Positions 1 through 9,336 of a DNA stretch of 64,000 nt are shown here, piece by piece (positions within the stretch are counted from its first letter, which is position 1; every line of letters starts with the position of its first letter). This stretch comes from Candidatus Gastranaerophilales bacterium (GTDB lineage Bacteria; Cyanobacteriota; Vampirovibrionia; Gastranaerophilales; Gastranaerophilaceae). The stretch spans positions 310,001-374,000 of the forward strand of contig CALUPW010000001.1 of assembly GCA_944322785.1 (NCBI GenBank). Reading direction: 5' to 3'. A program made the translations under genes and the position numbers. The notes under the pieces were generated by a model that made no database searches, was not told where the DNA came from, and worked only from the letters and a program-made list of their open reading frames with translations.

Positions 1-1
1 A

Positions 2-196
2 GAAGCTTTGCACGCAAAGAAAGCAAGCGGAGTAAAACTCGGCAGACCAAAAGGCAGAGGCAAATCAAAACTTGATGAAAACAAAGAAGAAATATTAAAA
101 CTGATTGAATTAAAAGTGCCAAAAACAATAATAGCAAGACAATACAACACTTCTACTGCTAATCTGCATAGGTTTTTGAAATTCTGTAATGCATGA
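2..196 (+). CDS. C-terminal fragment of a serine resolvase/invertase (cut by window edge)
   Basis: The frame is open from the first bases of the window, so the start lies upstream. The visible 64 residues open with EALHAKKASGVKLGRPKGRG, the usual junction between the catalytic domain and the DNA-binding tail of small serine recombinases (Hin/Tn3 resolvase type). A short helix-turn-helix follows (about residues 28-60: ILKLIELKVPKTIIARQYNTS). The catalytic serine domain is not in the window. The gene ends 56 bases before a second, large serine recombinase, so two recombinases of different subfamilies lie side by side, as is common at the edge of integrated elements. The family assignment is good; whether the gene is intact cannot be judged. 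Confidence 0.75.
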   Translation, partial: EALHAKKASGVKLGRPKGRGKSKLDENKEEILKLIELKVPKTIIARQYNTSTANLHRFLKFCNA

Positions 197-252
197 AACT
201 TTAAAAAGTTGAGTATAATAACTGGGCGACAACCCCAGAAAGAAGGAAACTT

Positions 253-1755
253 ATGTTAAAGCAAAAAATTAAAGCAGTAACTTATTGTCGTGTATCAAGT
301 GTGGAACAGGAAAAAGGGTTTTCAATATCTGCACAAAAAGAACTGTTAAATCAGTTTGCAGAAAAACATAATATTGAAATAGTAAAAGAATTTTCAGAGG
401 CTGAAACTGCAAAAAATGCAGGAAGACATAAATTTAATGAGATGTTGCAGTTTTTAAAAAAGAACAGTGAAGTTAATACAATTCTCGTGGAAAAAACAGA
501 TCGGCTTTATCGTAATTTTAAAGATTATGTAGATTTAGATGTGGACAAAACAGGTTATAATGTGTATTTAGTTAAAGAAGGTGTAGTCCTGACTTCACAA
601 TCTTCATCACATGAAAAACTTATGCATGGTTTAAAGGTGTTAATTGCAAAAAATTTCATAGACAATTTGCGGGAAGAAACACAAAAAGGTAGAAAAAAGA
701 AAGTGGAAGAAGGCTTTTTTATAGGTCAAGTTCCCTATGGATATAAAAAACTTGATAAGTGTACAACTGTTTTACATGAGCAAAGAGCCAAATTTGTTAA
801 GCGTGCATTTGAATTATATGCACAAGGAAATATTTCATTAAAAAATCTAGTACAACAGTTATACAAAGAAGGTTATATTTACACATCAAGCCATGCAAAA
901 ATATCATCAGGTCAACTTGAAAAAATGTTGAAAAATGAAAGTTATATCGGATGTATAAGATACAGAGGTAAATTATATAGTGGCAAACATCCTTCAATAG
1001 TATCAGAACAGTTGTTTATGAAAACACAAAAGGCATTTAAAAAAGACGGAAAACCTGATACAAAATGCGGACATAATTTTTTGTATAAAGGAATGCTCAA
1101 ATGTGCCGAATGCGGTTGTGCTATTACAAGTGAGATTAAAAAAGGTAAATGGATTTATTATCATTGTACAGGAAATTCTAAAGTTCCATGTGTACAGAAG
1201 AAAAATTACATAAAACAGGAAGAATTAGATTTACAAGTTGATGAAGCAATTAAGCGTGTTGTAATAGATGATAGTCTGTCAGATTATATTAATGTACTAC
1301 TTGAAGACAGCTATAAAGAAATGCAGGTTAATACAAAACAGAAGTATGATTATTTAACAACGGAGATTAAAAAGGCACAGACACGTAAGGATAAATTGCT
1401 TGAAATGTATATGGATAATGATATAGACAAAGATGTTTGGACAAAGAAAACATCTGATATAGATACACAATTAAATTTACTTACAAAACAGCTTGAAACG
1501 ATGGATTTATCAGAAAAGCAGTTTATAGATGAAGGGAAAAATATTATTGAGGTTGCCAAACAGACATATAATTTGTATAAACAACAGACAATAGAAGAAA
1601 AACGCAGATTGTTAGATGTAATCTTTGAGAGCATAACTGTTAAAGATAGGCTTATACACTACACATACAAGAAACCCTTTTGTTACTTTGCACAATGTGA
1701 TTTAGACGATGTTAGCGGAATTGTAGACTACATAAAGCAGAATATTAACAAATAA
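253..1755 (+). CDS. Large serine recombinase (site-specific integrase/resolvase family)
   Basis: The 500-residue protein has the large serine recombinase layout. The N-terminal resolvase domain (about 6-150) carries YCRVSS, holding the nucleophilic serine, and EKTDRLYRN. A recombinase domain (about 160-270) contains GFFIGQVPYGYKK. A zinc ribbon follows (about 275-315; CAEC and a later HC...C), then a long charged coiled coil (about 350-450). Members cut and rejoin DNA through a phosphoserine link to insert or excise elements. The start is supported by AGAAGGAAA just upstream. A small inverted repeat (CTGGG...CCCAG) lies in the 5' leader. The 3' end is about 160 bases from tRNA-Arg, which fits the end of an integrated element. 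No directionality factor was recognised. Confidence 0.9.
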   Translation: MLKQKIKAVTYCRVSSVEQEKGFSISAQKELLNQFAEKHNIEIVKEFSEAETAKNAGRHKFNEMLQFLKKNSEVNTILVEKTDRLYRNFKDYVDLDVDKTGYNVYLVKEGVVLTSQSSSHEKLMHGLKVLIAKNFIDNLREETQKGRKKKVEEGFFIGQVPYGYKKLDKCTTVLHEQRAKFVKRAFELYAQGNISLKNLVQQLYKEGYIYTSSHAKISSGQLEKMLKNESYIGCIRYRGKLYSGKHPSIVSEQLFMKTQKAFKKDGKPDTKCGHNFLYKGMLKCAECGCAITSEIKKGKWIYYHCTGNSKVPCVQKKNYIKQEELDLQVDEAIKRVVIDDSLSDYINVLLEDSYKEMQVNTKQKYDYLTTEIKKAQTRKDKLLEMYMDNDIDKDVWTKKTSDIDTQLNLLTKQLETMDLSEKQFIDEGKNIIEVAKQTYNLYKQQTIEEKRRLLDVIFESITVKDRLIHYTYKKPFCYFAQCDLDDVSGIVDYIKQNINK

Positions 1756-1774
1756 TTCGGTTTTTAGTCGAACT

Positions 1775-1813
1775 ATTGCAAATGCACTTATAGCGTACAA
1801 TTTGCGATTTTTT
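1775..1813 (+). terminator. Probable terminator of the serine recombinase
   Basis: A nine-base arm ATTGCAAAT (1775-1783) pairs with ATTTGCGAT (1800-1808) with one wobble, and is followed by six T. It lies 20 bases after the recombinase stop codon. The stem is AT-rich, so strength is uncertain. Confidence 0.45.
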
Positions 1814-1872
1814 ATGTGAATTTAGCAAATATTGCAAATATTATTTAATCGAACTCTCAAAAAGCAATAATA

Positions 1873-1900
1873 AAGAGGGTTTGAAGCATATCAACCCTCT
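1873..1900 (-). terminator. Probable terminator of tRNA-Arg
   Basis: AGAGGGTT and AACCCTCT form an 8-bp stem directly downstream of the tRNA on the minus strand, followed on that strand by a T-rich stretch. It may also stop plus-strand transcription from the recombinase side. Confidence 0.5.
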
Positions 1901-1914
1901 GTTTTACAAAAAAA

Positions 1915-1988
<74 letters not shown>

Positions 1989-2287
1989 TTGGATCCAGAG
2001 GGTCTAGACAGACGTTTGGTTTCTTGGGGTATCTGTATATTCCCTCCAAAAATTATATTATCATAAACATTTTTTCATGCAACCTGTATCAAAATTTTTG
2101 TAATCTAAAATATATTTGGCTTTCGTTTTTTTTTTTTTGACGAAAACATTAATCGTTTTTGTTCTGAGCTTTATTAGTCCGTCTATTTTCATAATCGGTA
2201 GAAACTCTTATCAGGTGTCGTTTCGCAGCCGCAAATTGTACAAATAACACTGCCGGTTGAAGCTGAAAATATAAATATAAGTCAAAT
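1989..2287. other. Intergenic region upstream of tRNA-Arg
   Basis: No convincing gene is seen. On the minus strand, TATAAT about 75 bases before the tRNA, with TTGCAT 19 bases further upstream, is a possible promoter. A run of 13 T (2126-2138) sits between short TTTCG and CGAAA arms. The rest is unassigned AT-rich sequence. Confidence 0.4.
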
Positions 2288-3175
2288 TTAACGGTTTGCT
2301 TTAGTTTTTATTTTTAAAACCGGAATCAGGCCGAATAATGTGTATAATCTGGTTTCAGGATAGTAATAAAAAATTTTCAGGATAGTTAAATTAAACAATT
2401 TAATTCTTTCCCGTTTTGACATTTTATAACCATACAAAATATTTTCTAATCCGTGTTCTTTTGCAAAATTAATCATTATTTTTTCGCCATATTCGCAGTC
2501 AAGATTATATTTTTGAGTTTTGCTGAGTCTGATTGAACTTGAAGTCCTTCGGTAATAATAATTAGTATCAGGAACAGTCACAAGTCCTTTCAGTCCGTAA
2601 ATTACACGGATTGACCAGGGTATATCCTCGTATGCTTTGCCTTCAATAAACGGTATGTTAAGTTTTACAAGGCTTTCCCGTTTGTAAATTTTGTTCCAGA
2701 CATAATTATTTAAAGGTATCCCTGCAGTTTTCAATTTTTTTTCATTATCCGTAAATAATTCTTCTTTGTCATATTTAAGGCGGTATCTTTCTTTATCATT
2801 GCCAAAGCGCATTATGTTGGCGCAAGCCGTTTCGCTGTTATGTTTTGTTGCCGCTGTGTAAAGTTTTTCATAAAAGTCTGTATCAATCCAGTCGTCAGAA
2901 TCTACATATCCGATATATTCGCCTGTTGAAATTTTTAAACCGTCATTTCGGGCTGCTGATAGCCCTTCATTTCCTTTAGTAAGAATTTTAATCCTGCAAT
3001 CTTTTTCTGCGTATTCTTTAAGTATTTTTAAAGAATTATCAGTTGAGCCGTCATTAATACAAATTATTTCAATATCTTTTAATGTTTGGTTAATTAATGA
3101 CTCCAAACACGTGTTAATATATTTTTCACAATTATATACAGGAACAATTACCGAAACTTTAGGTCTGTTATACAT
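2288..3175 (-). CDS. Family 2 glycosyltransferase (first of a pair)
   Basis: The N-terminal GT-A domain (about 1-110) is typical of GT2 enzymes: VSVIVPVYNCEKYI, NQTLKDIEIICINDGSTDNS and the metal/nucleotide-binding YVDSDDWID. Such enzymes transfer a sugar from a nucleotide sugar to surface polysaccharide, LPS or protein acceptors at the inner face of the membrane. The C-terminal half (about 120-295) is specific and ends in a basic, hydrophobic stretch that could bind membrane. It overlaps the upstream glycosyltransferase by 8 bases, so the two are cotranscribed and probably coupled. Donor and acceptor cannot be read from the sequence. It is also a close relative of the gene at 25059. Confidence 0.9.
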   Translation of the reverse strand: MYNRPKVSVIVPVYNCEKYINTCLESLINQTLKDIEIICINDGSTDNSLKILKEYAEKDCRIKILTKGNEGLSAARNDGLKISTGEYIGYVDSDDWIDTDFYEKLYTAATKHNSETACANIMRFGNDKERYRLKYDKEELFTDNEKKLKTAGIPLNNYVWNKIYKRESLVKLNIPFIEGKAYEDIPWSIRVIYGLKGLVTVPDTNYYYRRTSSSIRLSKTQKYNLDCEYGEKIMINFAKEHGLENILYGYKMSKRERIKLFNLTILKIFYYYPETRLYTLFGLIPVLKIKTKANR

Positions 3176-4160
3176 TGACGCCTTTCTTTAAGTTGAACAT
3201 CATTTGGGCAATGAAAATTTTGAATTTAATTATTTCATAGCTATCATTTTTGTTTAGTTTAAACGATGTCCACCAGCCTTCAGGATATTTGGTATCAATA
3301 CAATCTTTCATTTTAATCAAATTGTCAAAGAATTCTTCTTTAAAATTCTCTTCACATTTTCCATACCATGATAAGGCTTTGCTAAAATATTTGTTTACAA
3401 CCTGATTAATAAATTTTTCAGTAAAATTAAGTTCCATTAAAAGTTTTTCGGCTCGATAGAAGTTTTCAATCGGTGAATCGGATGTCTTTTTGCGTTTGGA
3501 GGTAATTGCGCCGGAGCGTTTTTTCAGATAATAGTACAAATTTTCATCCAATACATAAATACTTTTTGCGGTTAAAATTGTATGAAGATAAAATAATTGA
3601 TCTTCTCCGTTTCTTATTTCCTGAAATTTTATGGTGTTTTCTTCCAGAAATTTTTTGCGATACAATTTTGTCCATGCCGTCGGAGGAAGACAAAAAAGGT
3701 TATCTTCATAATCATTCAATGTTATAGTTTGGTTTTTGTATTTATCAGGAATTTTTTCAGTGCTGTACATTCCTTTTGCGGGAGAGTTGTTGTTTTTCAC
3801 CGAATATGCACCGAAAATCAAAACATCGGCATTGCTTTTTTCAATATTTTTAACAGTTTTTTCTATAAGTGTTCTGTCAATCCAGTCATCTGAATCAACG
3901 AACAAAATAAATTCACCTTCTGCCAGTTTCATTCCGCAATGTCTTGCGGCAAAAAGTCCCTGATTATGCTGTGTAATAATTTTTATACGATTATCTTTGA
4001 CCCGATAAGTTTCGAGAATTTTTGCGGAATTATCAGTAGAGCCGTCATTTACACAAATAATTTCTATATCTTTAAATGTCTGGTTGATTACACTGTCCAA
4101 ACATTTGTCGATATATTTTTCAACATTATAAACAGGTATAATAACGGAGACTTTTGTCAT
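3168..4160 (-). CDS. Family 2 glycosyltransferase (second of a pair)
   Basis: The 330-residue GT2 enzyme opens with VSVIIPVYNVEKYIDKCLDS and has NDGSTDNSAKIL and FVDSDDWIDR (DxD-type site near residue 97). The C-terminal part (about 120-330) differs from its neighbour and ends in a hydrophobic/basic tail (IFIAQMMFNLKK). It is the first gene of a two-gene minus-strand unit, with the next gene starting inside its last codons. It is divergent from the EF-hand gene at 4281, with a 120-base spacer that must hold both promoters. A role in surface glycan assembly is inferred from the family; no polymerase, flippase or other polysaccharide gene lies beside the pair. Confidence 0.9.
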   Translation of the reverse strand: MTKVSVIIPVYNVEKYIDKCLDSVINQTFKDIEIICVNDGSTDNSAKILETYRVKDNRIKIITQHNQGLFAARHCGMKLAEGEFILFVDSDDWIDRTLIEKTVKNIEKSNADVLIFGAYSVKNNNSPAKGMYSTEKIPDKYKNQTITLNDYEDNLFCLPPTAWTKLYRKKFLEENTIKFQEIRNGEDQLFYLHTILTAKSIYVLDENLYYYLKKRSGAITSKRKKTSDSPIENFYRAEKLLMELNFTEKFINQVVNKYFSKALSWYGKCEENFKEEFFDNLIKMKDCIDTKYPEGWWTSFKLNKNDSYEIIKFKIFIAQMMFNLKKGVNV

Positions 4161-4280
4161 AACAAACCAATTTTATTATTATAGAAAATTAAAGTCAACC
4201 GCCCCGATTGTCAGGATATTTGTAAATTTTGTTAAAAACTGCGGTCATAGTGGTATAATAAATCAAAAGGAGAAAAATTT

Positions 4281-5450
4281 ATGACCGAAATAAACCCTGT
4301 AAATACCAGCGGACACAATACCAGCCGCGCAAAAGTTTCAAAGACAAAAGAAAATGGTATGAAAGAGAGTTTGTTTACAAAGCTTGACAGTAACAAAGAC
4401 GGGCAAATTTCAAAAGAGGAGCTTAAATCAGCAGGTTATCAGGGGGAGGACTTAGTAGCATTGAATGAGGCAATGTTCAAGGCTGAACGCAGCGTTAACA
4501 AATGGATGCGCATTGATTTAAATCGTAATGGAACGACAGATAATATAGAAGATGCAATATGGAATAAGCATAATACGGATGACGGACATACAGACGGTGA
4601 TTTATCACCGGAGGAATTTGCTAAAAAATATAATCTGGAAAAATTTTCAAACTATCAAGGCAGGGATTTTGAAGAATGGTGTAAAATCTGGATTGAAGAT
4701 GAAAATCCTATGGTCGGGGTAAAATCATGGATGAAGAAACAATATGGTAAAGATTTGAATGAGGCAGAAACCAGGCTTCTATATGATGTGATGAAAAGTC
4801 AGGCTAACAGATGGCTTTTTAAAGAGAACGCTTTGTATGAAAGATTAAATCTTGATGCCTACACCCGTCTTGTGACTCCTGAACAAACTGTATCCTGCTG
4901 CGGCGGTGACGTTTCAAAACCTCCTATCGGACCGCAGAATCCTGATGAAGGCTGTGCGATTATTTTCCGTGGATTGACAGATTATGACGGTTCTAACAGC
5001 TCTTTTGATACTAAAAACAGACTTGCGTGGGCTGCTTTTAAAACGATTCCGCAGGATGAAGTCTTAAAAATGACCCCTGAGGAATATAAAGTATATCAGG
5101 CTGAATGGCAAAAAGTTCGGAATATGAAAGCTTCAGATTATAGAAATTTGTTAAAGCCGGAAAATAAAGAGAAACTTGAAAAGTTTGAACAAAACTCTAA
5201 CATGACAGTTCAACAGATTGTTGACTATATTGATATCGTGGAAAGTTCAACTGGACAGGATTTTGACTCAAATGACTGGACAATTGACAGCCAAACTTTT
5301 TTTGAAGAAATTATGCCCAAAATAAACGGAACATACGGCGATGATACAATTCTGGAAGGCAAAACACGCTTGGATATTCCGCCGGAAAAACAAAATTGGC
5401 TTAATTATCTGGAGCAGCACGATTTGCTTCTTGAGCAGTTTAAAGAGTAA
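4281..5450 (+). CDS. EF-hand domain protein of unknown function
   Basis: The 389-residue protein has a clear EF-hand loop near residues 36-47 (DSNKDGQISKEE), a looser one near 76-90 (DLNRNGTTDN) and a third acidic loop near 98-110 (DDGHTDGDLSPEE). The rest (about 120-389) matches no family I recognise. It is acidic and rich in W, E and D and contains SCCGGD. No signal peptide is visible. The N terminus, MTEINPVNTSG, resembles the opening of other unknown proteins here (18922). The start is supported by AAAAGGAG 8 bases upstream. Calcium binding is inferred from the loops; secretion is possible but not shown. Confidence 0.75.
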   Translation: MTEINPVNTSGHNTSRAKVSKTKENGMKESLFTKLDSNKDGQISKEELKSAGYQGEDLVALNEAMFKAERSVNKWMRIDLNRNGTTDNIEDAIWNKHNTDDGHTDGDLSPEEFAKKYNLEKFSNYQGRDFEEWCKIWIEDENPMVGVKSWMKKQYGKDLNEAETRLLYDVMKSQANRWLFKENALYERLNLDAYTRLVTPEQTVSCCGGDVSKPPIGPQNPDEGCAIIFRGLTDYDGSNSSFDTKNRLAWAAFKTIPQDEVLKMTPEEYKVYQAEWQKVRNMKASDYRNLLKPENKEKLEKFEQNSNMTVQQIVDYIDIVESSTGQDFDSNDWTIDSQTFFEEIMPKINGTYGDDTILEGKTRLDIPPEKQNWLNYLEQHDLLLEQFKE

Positions 5451-5476
5451 CAAAGCCGGATTACAGCCCGGTTTTG
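5451..5476 (+). terminator. Bidirectional terminator between convergent genes
   Basis: AAAGCCGG, a short loop and CCCGGTTTTGTTTTT form a GC stem with T on the plus side and A on the minus side. It sits between the EF-hand gene and the convergent membrane-protein gene and overlaps the stop of the latter. Confidence 0.6.
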
Positions 5477-6489
5477 TTTTTGAAGATAAAGCTTCTTATA
5501 CTGTTTTCAAGTTTTTCGGAATTTTTTGCATAATATGTGCCTGCAAATATTATGCCGAGACCTGCTATAATAACAACAGGAACAAAAAACGGTGAATACT
5601 TAAATACCGAATAAGAAAGATGTGCAATGTAAATAAATAAACCGGTTGCACCGAGTACCATAAATACTTTTCTTCTGATTATAATGCTGAAAATTATATA
5701 AAAAATGCTGAAAATGGCAAAAATCAGGTAAGCAAATTCATTATCCCATTCTAATTGCATAAAAGTTGACCATAACCCGCCATATAACATTATTGCACTA
5801 AAAATATAAAACCATCTTGAATAATCCTCTTTTGTTTTTCTGTCTAATTTTATGGACAAACCAAGCATAAGTATTGCAAATATAAGAGTTGTAAAATTTC
5901 TCATCCCCCATGACGGAGCGACCGAAGTTCCAAGACAAAGCGGCACAATATCCATAGAAAGACACCACCCAGCATAACTTATTGGTAATGTTAAAAAAGG
6001 AAATTTTCGGAATTTTAAAAATATAATTCCGGTTACAATTGTTGCAATTTCCATTAGTATGTAGTAAAAAATTGAGTCATCTGTGATACAGAGCATTTTT
6101 TCTAATCCATACACACCTGATGGAACCATTGATACCGCACAAACATAAAGCAGTCCAGCCGGAGTTGTTTTGTCATACTTCCATAATAAATTGCCGGTAA
6201 GCGTAAATATTGTAAAGTACAATACGGTCATGCAGAGAAGACCTTGATAAGAAAAATCAGTAAAAATTTCTATAAAAAACCAGCCCATCGTTAATATAAT
6301 AATTAACCCGCCCAAATAATAGAGAAAGTATTCAAAACTGAATTTTGAAGAGAAATTTTTCGGTTTCTTCGGTGTATCATCGGCTTTGTTATGCAAATTT
6401 TGCAGAAAATTTACCAATTTTGCAAAATCCTCAGGCGAAATAACTCCTTCTTTTTGTGCAATCAGTAAATCCTTTTCATTAAAATTCAT
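5461..6489 (-). CDS. Polytopic membrane protein, DUF2157-like
   Basis: After a 50-residue cytoplasmic-looking N terminus (LIAQKEGVISPEDFAKLVNFL, a short helical module), the protein has about ten hydrophobic segments, from YYLGGLIIILTMGWFFIEIF near residue 57 to VPVVIIAGLGIIFAGTYYA near 310. A short soluble helical segment followed by many membrane helices resembles the DUF2157 family, whose role is not known. It ends convergent to the EF-hand gene and is divergent from alaS, so it is transcribed alone. No transport or catalytic motif was seen. Confidence 0.6.
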   Translation of the reverse strand: MNFNEKDLLIAQKEGVISPEDFAKLVNFLQNLHNKADDTPKKPKNFSSKFSFEYFLYYLGGLIIILTMGWFFIEIFTDFSYQGLLCMTVLYFTIFTLTGNLLWKYDKTTPAGLLYVCAVSMVPSGVYGLEKMLCITDDSIFYYILMEIATIVTGIIFLKFRKFPFLTLPISYAGWCLSMDIVPLCLGTSVAPSWGMRNFTTLIFAILMLGLSIKLDRKTKEDYSRWFYIFSAIMLYGGLWSTFMQLEWDNEFAYLIFAIFSIFYIIFSIIIRRKVFMVLGATGLFIYIAHLSYSVFKYSPFFVPVVIIAGLGIIFAGTYYAKNSEKLENSIRSFIFKNKTGL

Positions 6490-6599
6490 AGATTTTATAC
6501 CCTTTAAAATCAGAATATCATTTTAAATTTTTTCTGGCAATTTTGTTATGTTTACGTTACAATTTCAGCAGATGTAAACAATTTTTAGAGGAATTAATT

Positions 6600-9218
6600 A
6601 TGCTAACCGGAAATCAAATTCGTAAATTATATTTGGATTATTTTAAAGATAAACACCAGCATACGGTTGTCGAAAGTTCAAGCCTTGTACCGGACAACCC
6701 GACTGTTTTATTGACAACAGCGGGAATGCTTCAATTTTTGCCGATATTTCTTGGTATTGTAAAATCGCCTTATAATCCTCCACGTGCTACATCATGTCAG
6801 AAATGCGCAAGAGCAGGCGGTAAAGATTCCGATATTGAAAATGTCGGACGTACACCCAGACACCATACTTTTTTTGAAATGCTCGGTAACTTCTCGTTCG
6901 GCGATTATTACAAAAAAGAAATTATTCCGTGGGCGTGGGAGTTTGTAACAGAATTTTTGAAACTGGATAAAGACCGCCTGTGGATTACGATTTTTGAAAC
7001 TGATGACGAAGCTTACCAAATCTGGAGAAGTGTCGGTGTTCCGGCAGAAAGAATTAAACGCAAAGGCAAAAAAGACAACTTCTGGGGACCTCCCGGCGCA
7101 TCAGGTTCCTGCGGACCCTGTTCTGAAATTCATTATGATCTTGGCGAACAGTACAAATGTGATGACCCGAGAGGCTGCGGAATTGATACCTGCGAATGTG
7201 ACAGATGGGTTGAAATCTGGAACCTTGTGTTTACGGAACTTTATCAGGATGAAGAAGGCAATCAGTCACCTTTAGACAGCAAAAACGTTGATACAGGCAT
7301 GGGGCTTGAACGTATTACAATGGTTTGTCAGGGTGTGGCTTCAACCTTTGAAACAGATTTGTTAAAACCTATTTTAGATAAAGTTTGTGAAATGTCGGGT
7401 GTTCCATACAAAAAATCTGAAAAAACAGACATTTCTCTGCGTATAATTACAGACCACGCAAGATGTGTAACCTTCCTTATCTCTGATGGAGTAATCCCCG
7501 GAAATGAAGGCAGAAGCTATGTTTTAAGAATGATTTTAAGACGTGCTCTCCGCCATGGTAAAATTTTGGGAATGGATTTGCCTTTCCTCTACAAACTCGT
7601 TGATGTTGTTGTTGAAAATTACGGAGAAGCATATCCGGATTTAATCAAAAACAAAGCAAAAATTGTTGACACAATCAAAAAAGAAGAAGAACGCTTTAAC
7701 AAAACACTCGACAGAGGCTACAAACTTCTTGATGAATTTATTGTTAACAAAAAAGACATTGACGGCGAAAGTGCCTTCAAGCTTTATGATACATACGGAT
7801 TTCCGCTTGAACTTACAAAAGAAATCGCAGAGGAAAACGGCTTAAAAGTTGATGAAGACGGCTATAAAGCTGCAATGCAGGAACAAAAAGAACGTGCAAA
7901 AGCAGCTGCTGCAAAAATTTCAGTTACGGGTGATATTAAATATGCAAAAATAGAAGATGAAGTTGGTTCAACGGAATTTGTCGGATACACCGAAAACGGA
8001 GCTGAAGCTAAAATTCTTGCAACTGTCGAAGGCGACGGATATGTTGATATTGTTCTTGACAAAACTCCGTTTTATGCTGAATGCGGCGGTCAGATCGGCG
8101 ACAGCGGTGTTATTGAAAACGACAATATGAAGGCCGAAGTTCTGACAACATTTAAAGTCAATAAACTTTTTGTACACCGGGCAAAACTTATAAACGGCGA
8201 TATCGCAATCGGTGAAAAAGTAAAGGCTATGATTGATGTTGCAAGACGTGAAGAAATCAGACTTCACCATACATCAGCCCACTTGCTTCAGGCAGCATTG
8301 ATAAAGGTATTGGGCGATGAAGTTCATCAGGCGGGTTCTCAGGTTGAGGAAAACAGAATGCGTTTTGACTTTACATTTAACCGTGCAATGACGCCTGAGG
8401 AAATATTTAAAACCGAAGAAATCATGAATAACTGGATTTCTAAAGGCTATGATGTTCAAACAGAGGTTATGGATATTGAAAAAGCCCGTCTTACCGGAGC
8501 AACTGCCCTGTTCGGCGAAAAATACGATGATATTGTTCGTGTTGTTTCAATTACTGATGGCAAAACCTGTATTTCAAAAGAGTTTTGTGCTGGAACACAC
8601 GCAAGAAATATTCGGGATTTAAGACTGGTCAAAATCGTAACGGAAGGAGCAATTGCGGCAGGAACACGTCGTATTGAACTTGTTGTTGCAAAAACGGCTT
8701 TTGAATTTATGAATGCAAAAGTAAGAGAAATGGATAAACTTTCTTTGATGTTCAAAGCTCATTATGATGAAGTTGTGGAACGTGTTGAAAAATTGCAGGA
8801 AGAAAATAAAGAGCTTTCTAAAAAAATCGAAAGATTAGAGGAAGAAAACGCAAGAGCGAAATTCGCAACATTTGCCTCAAAAACAGAAGATATTGATGGC
8901 GGAAAACTGTTTATCTCCAAAATTGAAGATATTACACCTCTCGGTGCTAAAATCGGTATTGAATTTCTGGCAAACAAATTCGGTGAAAGCATTATAGTAT
9001 TTGCGAATTCAAAAACAGTTATGGCAAAAGTTTCCGACGGATTTGTGAAAAAAGGAATTAATGCCGGAAAAATCGTCGGTGAAATTGCACGATTTACAGG
9101 TGCAAACGGCGGAGGTCGTCCAAACTTTGCTCAGGGCGGCATAAAAGATTCCTCAAAGCTTGATGAAATTCTTTCAAAAATTGAAAGTGATTTAAAAGGT
9201 GCAAAAGTTGAGGCATAA
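6600..9218 (+). CDS. alaS: Alanyl-tRNA synthetase
   Basis: AlaS charges tRNA-Ala with alanine in the cytoplasm and edits mischarged serine and glycine. The 872 residues match the usual length (about 875). The class II catalytic core (about 1-250) contains SCQKCARAGGKDSDIENVG and GMGLERI. The editing domain carries the zinc set HHTSAHLL (near 555) and CAGTHARN (near 660). The C-terminal C-Ala part has a coiled coil and ends in a glycine-rich GGRPNFAQGG segment. I chose the ATG at 6600 rather than an upstream TTG (6543) because AGAGGAATTAATT precedes it and the protein then begins MLTGNQIRK as in the family. It is followed by a strong terminator. Confidence 0.97.
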   Translation: MLTGNQIRKLYLDYFKDKHQHTVVESSSLVPDNPTVLLTTAGMLQFLPIFLGIVKSPYNPPRATSCQKCARAGGKDSDIENVGRTPRHHTFFEMLGNFSFGDYYKKEIIPWAWEFVTEFLKLDKDRLWITIFETDDEAYQIWRSVGVPAERIKRKGKKDNFWGPPGASGSCGPCSEIHYDLGEQYKCDDPRGCGIDTCECDRWVEIWNLVFTELYQDEEGNQSPLDSKNVDTGMGLERITMVCQGVASTFETDLLKPILDKVCEMSGVPYKKSEKTDISLRIITDHARCVTFLISDGVIPGNEGRSYVLRMILRRALRHGKILGMDLPFLYKLVDVVVENYGEAYPDLIKNKAKIVDTIKKEEERFNKTLDRGYKLLDEFIVNKKDIDGESAFKLYDTYGFPLELTKEIAEENGLKVDEDGYKAAMQEQKERAKAAAAKISVTGDIKYAKIEDEVGSTEFVGYTENGAEAKILATVEGDGYVDIVLDKTPFYAECGGQIGDSGVIENDNMKAEVLTTFKVNKLFVHRAKLINGDIAIGEKVKAMIDVARREEIRLHHTSAHLLQAALIKVLGDEVHQAGSQVEENRMRFDFTFNRAMTPEEIFKTEEIMNNWISKGYDVQTEVMDIEKARLTGATALFGEKYDDIVRVVSITDGKTCISKEFCAGTHARNIRDLRLVKIVTEGAIAAGTRRIELVVAKTAFEFMNAKVREMDKLSLMFKAHYDEVVERVEKLQEENKELSKKIERLEEENARAKFATFASKTEDIDGGKLFISKIEDITPLGAKIGIEFLANKFGESIIVFANSKTVMAKVSDGFVKKGINAGKIVGEIARFTGANGGGRPNFAQGGIKDSSKLDEILSKIESDLKGAKVEA

Positions 9219-9219
9219 A

Positions 9220-9250
9220 TAAAGCGGGATTAATTCCCGCTTTGTTTTTA
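9220..9250 (+). terminator. Rho-independent terminator of alaS
   Basis: AAAGCGGGA and TTCCCGCTTT form a 9-bp GC-rich stem with a short TTAA loop, followed by GTTTTT, just after the alaS stop. Confidence 0.85.
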
Positions 9251-9336
9251 AAGTTAAGATTTGTCAAAAATCTTGATGTATGCGGAAATTCGCAGTAAAA
9301 TAGTTTTGGAGAATAGCTTGTTAAGGAAAAAGATTT

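Noticed and set aside
2126-2138. Poly-T tract as another phase-variable site
   Set aside because: It lies in AT-rich intergenic DNA with no nearby start codon or promoter that it could affect.
3506-4184. Plus-strand reading frames opposite the glycosyltransferase at 3168
   Set aside because: They are antisense shadows of a clear GT2 gene, without ribosome sites.
6543-6599. Upstream TTG start for alaS
   Set aside because: The added residues are not family-like, while AGAGGA sits properly before ATG 6600.
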